Assembly: GCA_030065095.1 (NCBI GenBank)
Contig: JASJDP010000001.1
Location: forward strand, 212,306 to 276,305
Direction: 5' to 3'
Length of the DNA stretch: 64,000 bases
From: Rhodobacter sp.
Lineage (GTDB): Bacteria; Pseudomonadota; Alphaproteobacteria; Rhodobacterales; Rhodobacteraceae
Shown: positions 37,132-46,306 of the stretch, piece by piece
How positions within the stretch are numbered: the first letter of the stretch is position 1
Layout of the letters: every line of letters begins with the position of its first letter
Made by a program: the position numbers and the translations under genes
Notes under the pieces: generated by a model
The model's database searches: none
Seen by the model: the letters and a program-made list of their open reading frames with translations, nothing else
What the model was told of the DNA's origin: nothing

Positions 37132-37842
37132 ATGACGGCGCGTCTCAAGGCCTTGTTTGTGCATTTTCTTACCGCCACAGGCGCGGTCTTTGCCATGCTG
37201 GCAATGCTGGCGGCGGTGGACGAAAAATGGGGCCTGATGTTCGTCTGGCTCGTGGTGGCCTTCGCCGTCGACGGTATCGATGGACCGCTTGCGCGAAGAT
37301 ACGATGTCAAGGCCAACGCGCCGCAATATGACGGCGTCCTGATGGACCTGATCATCGACTACATGACCTATGTCTTCATCCCGGCCTATGCGCTGTTCAA
37401 GTCGGGCCTGCTGCCGGGCTGGACGGGATGGATCGCGATCATCCTGATCACCTTTGCCTCGGTGATCTATTTCGCCGACACACGGATGAAGACAAAGGAC
37501 AACTCGTTCTCGGGCTTTCCGGGATGCTGGAACATGGTGGTGATCGTGCTGTTCGCGCTGGCGCCGAATTTCTGGGCGATCCTGTTCATCGTTGTGGTGC
37601 TGGCCGTGGCCATGTTCCTGCCGCTGAGATTCATCCACCCTGTGCGCACCGATCGTTGGCGGGTCCTGTCGCTGCCGATGGCGCTGGCCTGGACCTTCTT
37701 TGCCGGCTGGGCCGCCTGGGTCGATTTCGACCCGGCAAGCTGGGCGCATTGGGGTCTGATCGTGACATCGGTCTACCTTGTGTTTGCCGGCATCCTGCAG
37801 CAATTGGTGCCCGAGCGGAAAGCCCGCAATAGAGCGGCATGA
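37132..37842 (+). CDS. pcs: Phosphatidylcholine synthase
   Basis: A 236-residue integral membrane enzyme that makes phosphatidylcholine from CDP-diacylglycerol and choline. The CDP-alcohol phosphotransferase motif is DG-x2-AR-x12-G-x3-D-x3-D (Asp50, Gly51, Ala54, Arg55, Gly68, Asp72, Asp76). The 12-residue spacing is the Pcs form rather than the shorter spacing of other family members. About seven to eight hydrophobic segments. Choline use fits the betaine/phosphonate genes at the right end of the window. Convergent with ogt (28 bp gap). Confidence 0.92.
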   Translation: MTARLKALFVHFLTATGAVFAMLAMLAAVDEKWGLMFVWLVVAFAVDGIDGPLARRYDVKANAPQYDGVLMDLIIDYMTYVFIPAYALFKSGLLPGWTGWIAIILITFASVIYFADTRMKTKDNSFSGFPGCWNMVVIVLFALAPNFWAILFIVVVLAVAMFLPLRFIHPVRTDRWRVLSLPMALAWTFFAGWAAWVDFDPASWAHWGLIVTSVYLVFAGILQQLVPERKARNRAA

Positions 37843-37870
37843 CTTAAAACCGGGTCCGGCCTGCGCCCTC

Positions 37871-38329
37871 TCAGATCAGAAGCGACGCCGCGCCCTCGTG
37901 CTTCAGCAGCCAGACCTTCGTCTCGACCCCGCCCTTGCCCGAGAAACCGCCAAGCCCGTCGGCCGCGAGCACCCGGTGGCAGGGGATGAGGATCGGTATC
38001 GGATTGGCCCCGCAGGCCTGCCCGATGGCCTGCGGCGAGACACCGAGGTCCGTCGCCAGCTCGCCATAGGTCCGGGTCCGGCCGAAGGGGATCGCGATCA
38101 GAGCCGCATAGAACCGTCTCTGAAAGTCATTGCCGCGCGGGGCAAGCGGCAGGTCGAACGCTTCGCGCTGCCCGTCGAAATATTCCCGCAGCTGATCGCG
38201 TGCCCTCGTCAGCGCCTGTGGAACCGGGACGTCGTCCGCCGACACGCCCCAGTCGAGCTGGGCCACCGCCCCGTCCTTTTCCAGCAGGGTGAGAGGCCCA
38301 AGCGGGCTGTCAAGCGACAGCCGGTTCAT
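37871..38329 (-). CDS. ogt: Methylated-DNA-protein-cysteine methyltransferase
   Basis: A 152-residue suicide repair protein that removes O6-methylguanine. The acceptor Cys117 is in IPILIPCHRVLAADG, and the DNA-binding helix region FGRTRTYGELATDLGVSPQAIG is intact. The start MNRLSLDSPLGPLTLLE fits the family. It is the second alkylation-repair gene here, with the AlkC-like gene 6 kb away. ileS lies upstream on the same strand, with about 170 bp between. Confidence 0.94.
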   Translation of the reverse strand: MNRLSLDSPLGPLTLLEKDGAVAQLDWGVSADDVPVPQALTRARDQLREYFDGQREAFDLPLAPRGNDFQRRFYAALIAIPFGRTRTYGELATDLGVSPQAIGQACGANPIPILIPCHRVLAADGLGGFSGKGGVETKVWLLKHEGAASLLI

Positions 38330-38498
38330 GGCCGCTCAAGCAGTGTCAGGCCGCCTGCAACCGTGAACGGCATTCCATTGGCATGACCTGCCCTCCAGGG
38401 CGGCGCAAGTCCCGACAACGGCGTTGACTTCGGCGCCTCTGCTGATCGAACGGATGCACGCTGGCCGCACGGCGATCCGCGTCCTGCGGCGTGCAGCC

Positions 38499-41423
38499 CT
38501 ATCCCAGCGCGCTGTCGCATCGGCTGCAGACGCCGGGGTGCCGGTGGGTCCCCACATCCGGCAGGATCTTCCAACAGCGCTGGCATTTTTCCCCCTCGGC
38601 GGTTTCGAACACCACACCGACGCCCTCGACCTCGGGCAGGCGGAAGGCCTCCTGCGGCAGGGGATCGCCGGTCAGCACGATGGCCGAAGTGATACAGATG
38701 TCCTCGAAATCAACCGACTTCACTGCCTTGAGCATCTCCGGGTCACGGACATGGACAACCGGCGCGGCTTCGAGCGATGCGCCGATAACCTTGTCCTTTC
38801 GCTGGATCTCGAGTGCGGCGGTAACCACACGGCGGACACGGCGGATGGCGGACCATTTGGCGGCCAGCAGCGCGTCAAGCCAGTCCGCGGGCGTCTCGGG
38901 GATGTCACGGAGATGGACGGACGAGTCCTCGCCCGGGAAGCGGTCGAGCCAGACGTCCTCCATCGTGAAGACCAGGATCGGTGCGAGCCATGTGACGAGC
39001 CGGTGGAACAGGATGTCGAGCACCGTGCGCGCCGCATCGCGGCGCAGCGTGGGGCCGTCGCAATAAAACGCGTCCTTGCGGATGTCGAAGTAAAAGGCCG
39101 AAAGATCGACGGTCGCGAATTCGAACAACGCCCGGACCACGCCTTGAAAGTCGTAGGCCGCGTAGCCGGTGCGGACCACCTCGTCGAGCTCGGCCAGCCG
39201 GTGCAGCACCCAGCATTCAAGTTCGGGCATTTCGGCCGGGTCGACACGATTTTTCGGCGAAAAATCGTGCAGGTTGCCCAGCAGGAACCGCATTGTGTTG
39301 CGCAGGCGGCGATAGCTGTCGGCGACGCCCTTCAAAATCTCCGATCCGATGCGCTGGTCGACCGTATAGTCGGTCTGCGCGACCCAGAGCCGCAGGATAT
39401 CGGCGCCGTATTGTTTGACGACCTCTTCGGGCAGGATCACGTTCCCGAGCGACTTGGACATCTTGTTGCCCTTTTCGTCGAGCGTGAAGCCGTGGGTCAG
39501 AACGCCCCGGTACGGCGCCCGGCCCTTGGTGCCGCAGCCCTGCAGCATCGACGAATGGAACCAGCCGCGGTGTTGGTCGGTCCCTTCGAGGCACAGATCG
39601 ATGATGCCGTCGGGGGCGCCGTCGGGGCGGTCGCGAATGACGAAGGCGTGCATCGAGCCGCTGTCGAACCAGACGTCGAGGATATCGAAGATCTGGTCAT
39701 AGTCGTCCGGATTGTGGTCATTGCCAAGAAACCGCTCTTTCGCGCCGTCCGTGTACCACGCATCGGCGCCTTCGGCCTCGAAGGCGTCGAGGATACGCTG
39801 GTTGACGGCCGGGTCGCGCAGAAGAAAATCGGCGTCGTCGGGCTTCGCCCCCTTGCGGACAAAGCAGGTCAGCGGCACGCCCCAGGCGCGCTGACGGCTC
39901 AGCACCCAGTCCGGGCGCGCCTCGATCATCGAGTAAAGCCGGTTGCGCCCGGTGCGCGGGGTCCACTGGACCAGTTCGTCGATGGACCGCAGCGCGCGTT
40001 CGCGGATCGTGATGCCATAGGTGTCCTTGCCGTCGTTCACCGGCTTGTCGATGGCGGCGAACCATTGCGGCGTGTTGCGGAAGATCAGCGGCGCCTTCGA
40101 CCGCCAGCTATGCGGATACGAGTGCTTCAGCCGCCCGCGGGCGATCAAGGCGCCGACCTCTGCCAGCTTGTCGATTATCTTGACGTTGGCGTCCCGTTCC
40201 TTGCCCTTTTCGTCGAAGATCACCGCGCCCCCGAAGAACGGCAGGTCTTCGCGGAAGCTCGAGTCGTCCATCACGTTATAGCTCATCGGCAAGCCGTATT
40301 TCTGGCCGATCACGAAATCGTCCACCCCGTGGCTGGGCGAGGTATGCACGAACCCGGTGCCCGCGTCGTCGGTCACATGGCCGCCCGGCAGCATCGGAAC
40401 GTCGTAGTCCCATTCGCCCTGTCCGCCCTCGGCCCCGCGCAAGGGGTGCGCACAGGTCATCTGGGCCAGTTCAGCCGCGGTCACGTCGCACAGCCGCCGG
40501 GTGCAGCCCGGATCGCCGAGCCGCGCCGCAGTAAAGATTTCTTCGGCCAACGCGTCCGCGACGATCATCCGGTCGCCGATTGTGGCCCAGCATTCCTCGG
40601 GCCGGCCGATGACCTCGTAAAGGCCGTAGGAAATCTCGGGGCCATAGCAGACCGCACGGTTCTGCGGCAGCGACCAGGGCGTGGTCGTCCAGATAAGGAT
40701 ATCGGTCTTCTTCCGGGTGAAGACATCGGTTTCCGGATCGCCGGCATAGCGGACAATGGGAAAGCGCACCCAGATCGTGTGGCTCTGGTGGTCGTGGTAT
40801 TCGATCTCGGCCTCGGCCAGCGCGGTCTTTTCCACCGGCGACCACATCACCGGCTTAGAGCCCTGGTACAGGACCCCGTTCATCAGGAATTTCATGAATT
40901 CCTCGGCAATCACCCGCTCGGCGTGGAAATCCATCGTCAGGAAGGGATCGGCCCAGTTGCCGGTGATGCCCAGCCGCTTGAATTCCTCGCGCTGGATGCC
41001 GACCCATCTTTCCGCGAATTTGCGGCACTCCTGGCGGAACGCGACCACGTCGACCGCGTCCTTGTCCAGCCCCTGGGCCCGATACTGCTCCTCGATCTTC
41101 CATTCGATCGGCAATCCGTGGCAATCCCAACCCGGCACATACCGGCTGTCGCGTCCCATCATCTGCTGCGACCGCGCCACCATGTCCTTGAGGATCTTGT
41201 TCAGGGCATGCCCGATGTGCAGATGCCCGTTTGCATAGGGCGGGCCGTCCGCCAGAATGAAGCTGTCGCGCCCATCCGCAGTCTTGCGCAGCCGTTCGTA
41301 GACGCCGATCCTTTCCCACCGCTCCAGCCATGCGGGCTCGCGGTTCGGCAATCCCGCCCGCATCGGAAAATCCGTTTTCGGCAGGTTCAGCGTTTCTTTG
41401 TAGTCGGGTGTGTCGGCACACAT
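38499..41423 (-). CDS. ileS: Isoleucyl-tRNA synthetase
   Basis: A 974-residue class I synthetase. HIGH is at 69-72 (GHLHIGHALNKILKDM), KMSKS occurs in GNKMSKSLGNVILPEE, the CP1 editing domain contains the expected T-rich region, and the C-terminal zinc-binding tail has paired cysteines (CQRCWKILPD, VCSRCDSALG). The start MCADTPDYKETLNLP has aaggac seven bases upstream. Length is normal for the bacterial type. Confidence 0.97.
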   Translation of the reverse strand: MCADTPDYKETLNLPKTDFPMRAGLPNREPAWLERWERIGVYERLRKTADGRDSFILADGPPYANGHLHIGHALNKILKDMVARSQQMMGRDSRYVPGWDCHGLPIEWKIEEQYRAQGLDKDAVDVVAFRQECRKFAERWVGIQREEFKRLGITGNWADPFLTMDFHAERVIAEEFMKFLMNGVLYQGSKPVMWSPVEKTALAEAEIEYHDHQSHTIWVRFPIVRYAGDPETDVFTRKKTDILIWTTTPWSLPQNRAVCYGPEISYGLYEVIGRPEECWATIGDRMIVADALAEEIFTAARLGDPGCTRRLCDVTAAELAQMTCAHPLRGAEGGQGEWDYDVPMLPGGHVTDDAGTGFVHTSPSHGVDDFVIGQKYGLPMSYNVMDDSSFREDLPFFGGAVIFDEKGKERDANVKIIDKLAEVGALIARGRLKHSYPHSWRSKAPLIFRNTPQWFAAIDKPVNDGKDTYGITIRERALRSIDELVQWTPRTGRNRLYSMIEARPDWVLSRQRAWGVPLTCFVRKGAKPDDADFLLRDPAVNQRILDAFEAEGADAWYTDGAKERFLGNDHNPDDYDQIFDILDVWFDSGSMHAFVIRDRPDGAPDGIIDLCLEGTDQHRGWFHSSMLQGCGTKGRAPYRGVLTHGFTLDEKGNKMSKSLGNVILPEEVVKQYGADILRLWVAQTDYTVDQRIGSEILKGVADSYRRLRNTMRFLLGNLHDFSPKNRVDPAEMPELECWVLHRLAELDEVVRTGYAAYDFQGVVRALFEFATVDLSAFYFDIRKDAFYCDGPTLRRDAARTVLDILFHRLVTWLAPILVFTMEDVWLDRFPGEDSSVHLRDIPETPADWLDALLAAKWSAIRRVRRVVTAALEIQRKDKVIGASLEAAPVVHVRDPEMLKAVKSVDFEDICITSAIVLTGDPLPQEAFRLPEVEGVGVVFETAEGEKCQRCWKILPDVGTHRHPGVCSRCDSALG

Positions 41424-41723
41424 GGGGCGTGTCCTTGAAATCGGTCATCTGCGGATAGAAGAGGTCGGCGCGGCTGTCCATAGGCCTTGTCCCGGCGGCT
41501 CGTCGGATCAGAGCGCCGGGCCGCTAATTCGAAGGATCTTCGCACGCGCCGAGGTCATGCCACGCTCTATAGGCAAGGCTGCAGAGAGGGACAAGCCATT
41601 CCCAAATCCAAGGCGTCCCGGAGCCGATACGCATGTCGCGTAGCCGGATGTCAGCCCGGCCGCGAAATTGTGCGTCACCGGACCGTCGGCGGAGACGGCC
41701 GTGCGCAGGCGCGCGCAGTCCGG
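41424..41723. other. Intergenic region upstream of ileS
   Basis: These 300 bp lie between the stop of the cNMP/flavoprotein gene and the ileS start, both on the minus strand. I see no credible ORF, tRNA, or T-box-like leader. It should contain the ileS promoter. Confidence 0.5.
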
Positions 41724-43340
41724 TCACGCCGCGCCGACAAACTCCCAGACCTTCGAGATCACGACCGAGCCCTCGCCGACGGCGCTCGCGACGCGTTTGA
41801 CCGAGCCCGCGCGCACATCGCCAACGGCAAAGATACCCGGATGCGAGGTCGCATAGGACGATGCCGCACCGGCCTCGGTCCCGGTCTTGACGAAGCCACG
41901 TGCGTCGAGGTCCACCAAACCCGACAGCCAGCCGGTGTTGGGCGCGGCCCCGACCATGATGAACACCGCGCGCGTGTTGATGCGCCAGTCCTGGCCACCG
42001 GCCTTGTCGCGGATGGTCACGCCCTCAAGCGTCTCTTCTCCGTGCAGTGCCGTCATCTCTGTCCGGTAATGCACGGTGATCGCGGGGTCGTTTTCCAGCC
42101 GCGACGACAGATAGTCCGACATCGAGTCCGCAAGCGAGGCACCGCGCACCAGCAGGTGCACATGGCGCGCCGTGCGGCTGAGGAACATGGCTGCCTGTCC
42201 GGCCGAGTTGCCGCCGCCGATCACCACGACCTCGGTATCGCGGCAATAGCGCGCCTCGACATCCGTGGCCGCATAGTAAAGGCCCCCGCCCTCGAACTCT
42301 GCCAGCCGCGGCACCGGCAACCGCCGGTACTGTACCCCCGTCGCCACCACCACGGACCGTGACCGCACCGTGGCGCCGTCATCCAGCGTTGCGGTGAACA
42401 GCCCGTCCGCCGCCTCCAGCGCGACCGCGCGGCGCGGCACGGCGAACCTTGTGCCGAACTTCATCGCCTGCACCTCGCCGCGCCAGCACAGATCGGCCCC
42501 CGAAATCCCGGTGGGAAAGCCCATGTAATTCTCGATCCGGCTCGAAGTTCCCGCCTGCCCGCCGATGGTCAGGTCCTCGATCACCAGGGCCTGCATCCCC
42601 TCGGCCCCGGCATAGACGCCCGCGGCGATCCCGGCCGGACCGCCGCCGACGATCAGCACCTCGAGAACCTCGCAAGGGCCCAGCGCCATGTCGAGCCCGA
42701 GCCTCCGCGCGATGCTCGCCGGGCTCGGGTCCGCCATCACCTGCGCCTCGCCCAGCAGCACCGCGGGCCGGTCTGCGGGAATGTCACACAGACCGCCCAG
42801 CCGGGCCGCCTCGTCGCTGCCAAGCTCGACGGTCCGCGCCGGAATCCGGTTGCGCCCGGCAAAGGCCGCGATGCGGCGCACGTTGCGGTCCGCCTCGGCG
42901 CCGATCAGCGTCAGCGCGGCCTGGTTCGATTCCAACAGCCGCCGCCGCCGCGCCGCCAGGACGGTGACCACGATATCGCTCATTTCGGGGATCTGTGACA
43001 TCAGCCGCAGCATGGCGTCGCGCGGCACCCGCAGGATCCTTGACGGGCCCTCCGACTTGACCCGCAGCATCGACGCGCCGCCGTTGAGAAAGCTGATTTC
43101 GCCGACGAACTGCGTCGGCCCCAGCGTCGCGGTCCCATAACGTTTGCCGGTGACCGGGTCATAGGCGGCGGCCCGGCCCTCTTCGATATAGTGGAACGCG
43201 TCCGTCGGCGCACCGAACTCGGCGATCACCTCATCGTCGGCGTAGTCCACAACCTCGCCGACTTTGCGCATCGCGCGAACATGCGCGTCGGCGAGCGGGG
43301 TGCGCACCAGCGTTGCGAGGTCTTCGGCAAGGCTTTCCAT
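41724..43340 (-). CDS. cNMP-binding / thioredoxin-reductase-like flavoprotein fusion
   Basis: A 538-residue protein: a cyclic-nucleotide-binding-like domain (about 15-135, including FVGEISFLNGGASMLRV), a linker domain (about 145-215), then an FAD/NAD(P) oxidoreductase of the thioredoxin-reductase group. The FAD motif is IVGGGPAGIAAGVYAG (about 230-245) and the NAD(P) motif VVIGGGNSAGQAAMF (about 373-386). Where thioredoxin reductases have CATC just before the second motif, this protein has GLYYAATDVEARYC with no CxxC, so it cannot do the usual disulfide relay. The end AVGDVRAGSVKRVASAVGEGS is typical FAD-binding. Substrate unknown; cytosolic. Confidence 0.85.
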   Translation of the reverse strand: MESLAEDLATLVRTPLADAHVRAMRKVGEVVDYADDEVIAEFGAPTDAFHYIEEGRAAAYDPVTGKRYGTATLGPTQFVGEISFLNGGASMLRVKSEGPSRILRVPRDAMLRLMSQIPEMSDIVVTVLAARRRRLLESNQAALTLIGAEADRNVRRIAAFAGRNRIPARTVELGSDEAARLGGLCDIPADRPAVLLGEAQVMADPSPASIARRLGLDMALGPCEVLEVLIVGGGPAGIAAGVYAGAEGMQALVIEDLTIGGQAGTSSRIENYMGFPTGISGADLCWRGEVQAMKFGTRFAVPRRAVALEAADGLFTATLDDGATVRSRSVVVATGVQYRRLPVPRLAEFEGGGLYYAATDVEARYCRDTEVVVIGGGNSAGQAAMFLSRTARHVHLLVRGASLADSMSDYLSSRLENDPAITVHYRTEMTALHGEETLEGVTIRDKAGGQDWRINTRAVFIMVGAAPNTGWLSGLVDLDARGFVKTGTEAGAASSYATSHPGIFAVGDVRAGSVKRVASAVGEGSVVISKVWEFVGAA

Positions 43341-43343
43341 CCG

Positions 43344-44351
43344 TCAGTCTCCCGTGTTCGCGCCAGTAAATAGTCCGGTCAGCGCGCGTTTCACGAGCCC
43401 GGTAACCGATGGCCGTGCCCGGGCCCGGAACGGCAGCGGGCGGCAGACCTCCATCGCCGCCACACCGACCCGCGCGGTCAGCGCGCCGTTCACCACGCCT
43501 TCGCCGAACCGGCGCGACAGCTTCGACACAATTCCTCCGCCGGCCACCGAGCCGATCAGGTCGTCGCCCACCGCCACCGCCCCGGTGGCCACCAGATGGG
43601 TCAGCACGGTCCGGGTCAGACGCCAACTGCCCAAGGTTCCCGACCGCCCGCCGTACAGCTCGGCGATGCGCCGGATCATCCGCAGGTTGGCGGTCAGCGC
43701 GGCTGCGACGTCGGCCAGCGCCAGCGGTACGATGGCCGTCACCGTCGCCACCTGCCGCGCGGCCGCTTCGATCTCGGCCTGCGCGGCGCGGTCGATCGGG
43801 GCAAGCAGCTCGTTTTCGGCCAGCGCGAACAGCCCGTCGGCATCGAACACGTCACCCTGCCGCTCGGCCAGCCGGTCCCGCGCCCAGGACAGGTCGTCCC
43901 GGCCCGCGTAAAGCCGCATCATTCGGCCGATGATCCGTTGCGCCGCGCCCAGGTCGGCCCCGGCCAGGGCGGTCTCGGCCGCGCGGTGCAGCCCGTCGAT
44001 GCGCTGCAGCCGCGCAAAGGCGGCCCATTCACGGATCGCGATGCTCAGCAGCACCAGCACAAAGAGCGCGATCAGCGCGGTGGCGATGCCGCCCAGCACC
44101 GGATTGCGCGCGATCAGCCCGGTGACGAAATCCCAGGCCGCAACCGACAGCACGAAGGCCAGGATCGCCCCCAGAAGCGACCAGAACCACCGCGCCAGCC
44201 GCGAGGGGCGCCGCGCCGCCAGTTGCGCAACCGTCTGCATTGCAGCCGTGGTCGTGGGCGGCGCGACATCCGCCACCGGCGGCGCTTCGGACGGGGTCAC
44301 CTCTGGCGCCTCGTCCAGTTCGATCAGTACCGGACCGCGCTTGTCGTTCAT
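43344..44351 (-). CDS. YcjF/TIGR01620 family membrane protein
   Basis: A 335-residue protein: Pro-rich N-terminus, two transmembrane helices (about 58-78 and 84-106), and a DUF697-like domain in the C-terminal half (AAARQVATVTAIVPLALADV, NLRMIRRIAELYGGRSG). In enterobacteria YcjF is encoded next to YcjX and both are linked to the phage-shock response. Here the same order occurs with a GNAT gene inserted between. The ATG overlaps the GNAT stop (ATGA). Function unknown. Confidence 0.82.
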   Translation of the reverse strand: MNDKRGPVLIELDEAPEVTPSEAPPVADVAPPTTTAAMQTVAQLAARRPSRLARWFWSLLGAILAFVLSVAAWDFVTGLIARNPVLGGIATALIALFVLVLLSIAIREWAAFARLQRIDGLHRAAETALAGADLGAAQRIIGRMMRLYAGRDDLSWARDRLAERQGDVFDADGLFALAENELLAPIDRAAQAEIEAAARQVATVTAIVPLALADVAAALTANLRMIRRIAELYGGRSGTLGSWRLTRTVLTHLVATGAVAVGDDLIGSVAGGGIVSKLSRRFGEGVVNGALTARVGVAAMEVCRPLPFRARARPSVTGLVKRALTGLFTGANTGD

Positions 44352-44791
44352 GTCGTCTCCTCCGCCGGCCAGACCAGCCGAACGTCCGGCACGCCCTCGT
44401 CATTTTCGGCGCCATCGGTCATCTCGACCTCGGCGAACCCTTCGCGCGCATAGAAGGCCCGCGCGCCCGCGTTTGCCTGAAACGTCCAAAGCGTGAGAAA
44501 GGGGCTTTGCGCCTTGGCCCGGTCGAGCAGCCGCTTGCCGTGCCCCCGCCCGCGCGCGGCGGGCCGCAGATAAAGCGCATGAACCATCGCGCCGTCACGG
44601 GCCAGAAAGCCCTGCGGCCCGCGCCAGTTTCGCAGGGTGACAACGTCTGTATTGGCGATCAGGCAGGCCAGAAAGCTGCGGTCCTCGTCCGGCGTATGGA
44701 TCTTCGGCATCCAGGGCGTTTCGTCGATCCAGTCGGCGAGGATGCGCGCCAGGGCCTGCGCGTCGCGGGGTTTTGCGGGCGCAAGTCTCAC
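44348..44791 (-). CDS. GNAT family N-acetyltransferase
   Basis: A 147-residue acetyltransferase (PF00583). The acetyl-CoA-binding motif A is LYLRPAARGRGHGKRLLDRAK, followed by LTLWTFQANAGARAFYAREGF and a C-terminal VRLVWP. Target unknown. I choose the GTG at 44789-44791, which overlaps the ycjX stop (GTGA) and gives MRLAPAKPRDAQALARIL, the expected first strand. Its own stop overlaps the ycjF-like start, so it is embedded in a tightly coupled three-gene unit. Confidence 0.88.
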   Translation of the reverse strand: MRLAPAKPRDAQALARILADWIDETPWMPKIHTPDEDRSFLACLIANTDVVTLRNWRGPQGFLARDGAMVHALYLRPAARGRGHGKRLLDRAKAQSPFLTLWTFQANAGARAFYAREGFAEVEMTDGAENDEGVPDVRLVWPAEETT

Positions 44792-46200
44792 AGCCGGTCC
44801 CCGATCAGGAACTGCACCGCCTTGTCGAGCCGGATATGCGGCGGGCCTTCTCCGGGCTTCAGGCGCAGCTCGGCGGGCGCGAAGGACATCACCTGATAGT
44901 CCGCGTCGAGCCACGCCTCGGCCCCCTCGCGTGCCGGCGCGAGCAAGCGCTGAGGGTCGTCGGGCAACTGGCCGGGGTAAAACGCCGCCTGCTTGCCGTT
45001 CAGCAGCGTCCCGCGCACGCAGTTCAGCGGACCGTCCGCATGGTCGAGGGTTTCCTCGACCGTGGCGCGCAGGGCGGCGATGGCCATGGCACCGGTCTGC
45101 GCCCCGGCGAAATCGGCGCGCGACCGGGCGTCTTTGACCAGCGCGTCCATGATCGCCGTCAGCTGCGGGTGTTGGAGGTGATGCAGGTGGTCGGCCTTGG
45201 TAGCGGCGAACAGGATCCTTTCGACCCGCCGGCCCAACAACAGGCGGGTCAGAAAGGCGTTCCGTCCGGGCCGGAAGGCCGACAGGATGTCTGCCATCGC
45301 GCGGCGCAGATCCTCCATCGCCTTCGGCCCGGCATGGATCGCCCCCAGCGCATCGACCAGCACGATCTGGCGGTCGATGCGCGAGAAATGATCGCGGAAA
45401 AAGGGCTGCACCACCTGGCGTTTATACGCGTCGAAGCGCCGCTGCATTTCTCGCCAGAGGCTGCCGCGCCGGGCGCTGCCGGGCTTCGGCATCGGCGCGA
45501 AGGTCAGGACGGGCGAGCCTTCCATCTCGCCGGGCAACAGGAACCGCCCTGGGGTGCAGTCGGAATACCCGGCGGCGCGGGCCGCCCGCAGGTAACCTGC
45601 GAATTCCTTTGCAAGGGCCTGTGCGTCGGCCTCGCGGAACTTTTCGGCGGCATCCTTGGCATGGGCGGCGGCCATGAATTCGGCCGCCTCCTCGCGCGCT
45701 TCGATCCGTGACAGCGTCTTTTCGGACCACTCCGGGTAGGTGAGGTCCAAAAGCTCCAAATCCAGCAGCCATTCGCCGGGGTAGTCGACGATATCGAGAT
45801 GCACCGTCCTCGGCCCCTGCAGGCCGGACAGCAGCCCGCCGGGCCGCACCCGCAGCGACAGGCGCAGCTGGCTGACGGCGCGGGTACTGTCGGGCCAGCG
45901 CGGGCTGGGTGCGGTCAGGGCGGCGAGATGGGTTTCATAGTCGAACCGCGGCACCGTGTCGTCGGGCTGCGGCTGCAGGTAGGCCGTCAGCAGGCGCCCG
46001 TCGGCGGCGGCGACAAGACCCGGCATCCGGGCGCGGTCGATCAGGTTGGCGACCAGCGAGGTGATGAACACGGTCTTGCCCGCCCGGCTGAGCCCGGTGA
46101 CGCCGATCCGGATCACGGGTTCGAAGAACGCCTCGTTCACCGCGTCGCCCACGCGTTCCACCCCGCGCGTCAGCCCGTCTGCAATGTCGCCGATGATCAA
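44788..46200 (-). CDS. YcjX family P-loop protein
   Basis: A 470-residue GTPase-like protein of the YcjX family (PF04317). Walker A GLSRAGKT is at 36-43 in IRIGVTGLSRAGKTVFITSL, then HLDIVDYPGEWLLDLELL and QIVLVDALGAIHAGP, with FAATKADHLHH as the base-recognition-like motif. YcjX is linked to the phage-shock system in enterobacteria; here it begins an operon with GNAT and YcjF genes and no psp genes are seen. It is divergent from truA by 106 bp. Confidence 0.9.
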   Translation of the reverse strand: MIIGDIADGLTRGVERVGDAVNEAFFEPVIRIGVTGLSRAGKTVFITSLVANLIDRARMPGLVAAADGRLLTAYLQPQPDDTVPRFDYETHLAALTAPSPRWPDSTRAVSQLRLSLRVRPGGLLSGLQGPRTVHLDIVDYPGEWLLDLELLDLTYPEWSEKTLSRIEAREEAAEFMAAAHAKDAAEKFREADAQALAKEFAGYLRAARAAGYSDCTPGRFLLPGEMEGSPVLTFAPMPKPGSARRGSLWREMQRRFDAYKRQVVQPFFRDHFSRIDRQIVLVDALGAIHAGPKAMEDLRRAMADILSAFRPGRNAFLTRLLLGRRVERILFAATKADHLHHLQHPQLTAIMDALVKDARSRADFAGAQTGAMAIAALRATVEETLDHADGPLNCVRGTLLNGKQAAFYPGQLPDDPQRLLAPAREGAEAWLDADYQVMSFAPAELRLKPGEGPPHIRLDKAVQFLIGDRL

Positions 46201-46306
46201 ACCGCTCTCCGCCTTTCGCCCCGCGAAGATAGGCAGCGCGCCGGACAGGTGCTAGGGGGAAATCCGGATTTGCCAAGCCCGGCGGCGCGCGCTAAAGCGC
46301 GGGCCC

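Noticed and set aside
38326..38586. An 86-codon minus-strand frame between ileS and ogt whose stop overlaps the ogt ATG.
   Set aside because: More than half of it runs through the ileS 3' end in another frame, it has no ribosome-binding site or family, and its composition looks like a shadow. The stop-start overlap alone was not enough.
38424..41438. A 1004-codon plus-strand open frame.
   Set aside because: It is the antisense shadow of ileS, which has HIGH, KMSKS and the zinc tail.
41410..41727. Small open frames in the ileS upstream region on both strands.
   Set aside because: No ribosome-binding site, family or composition support.
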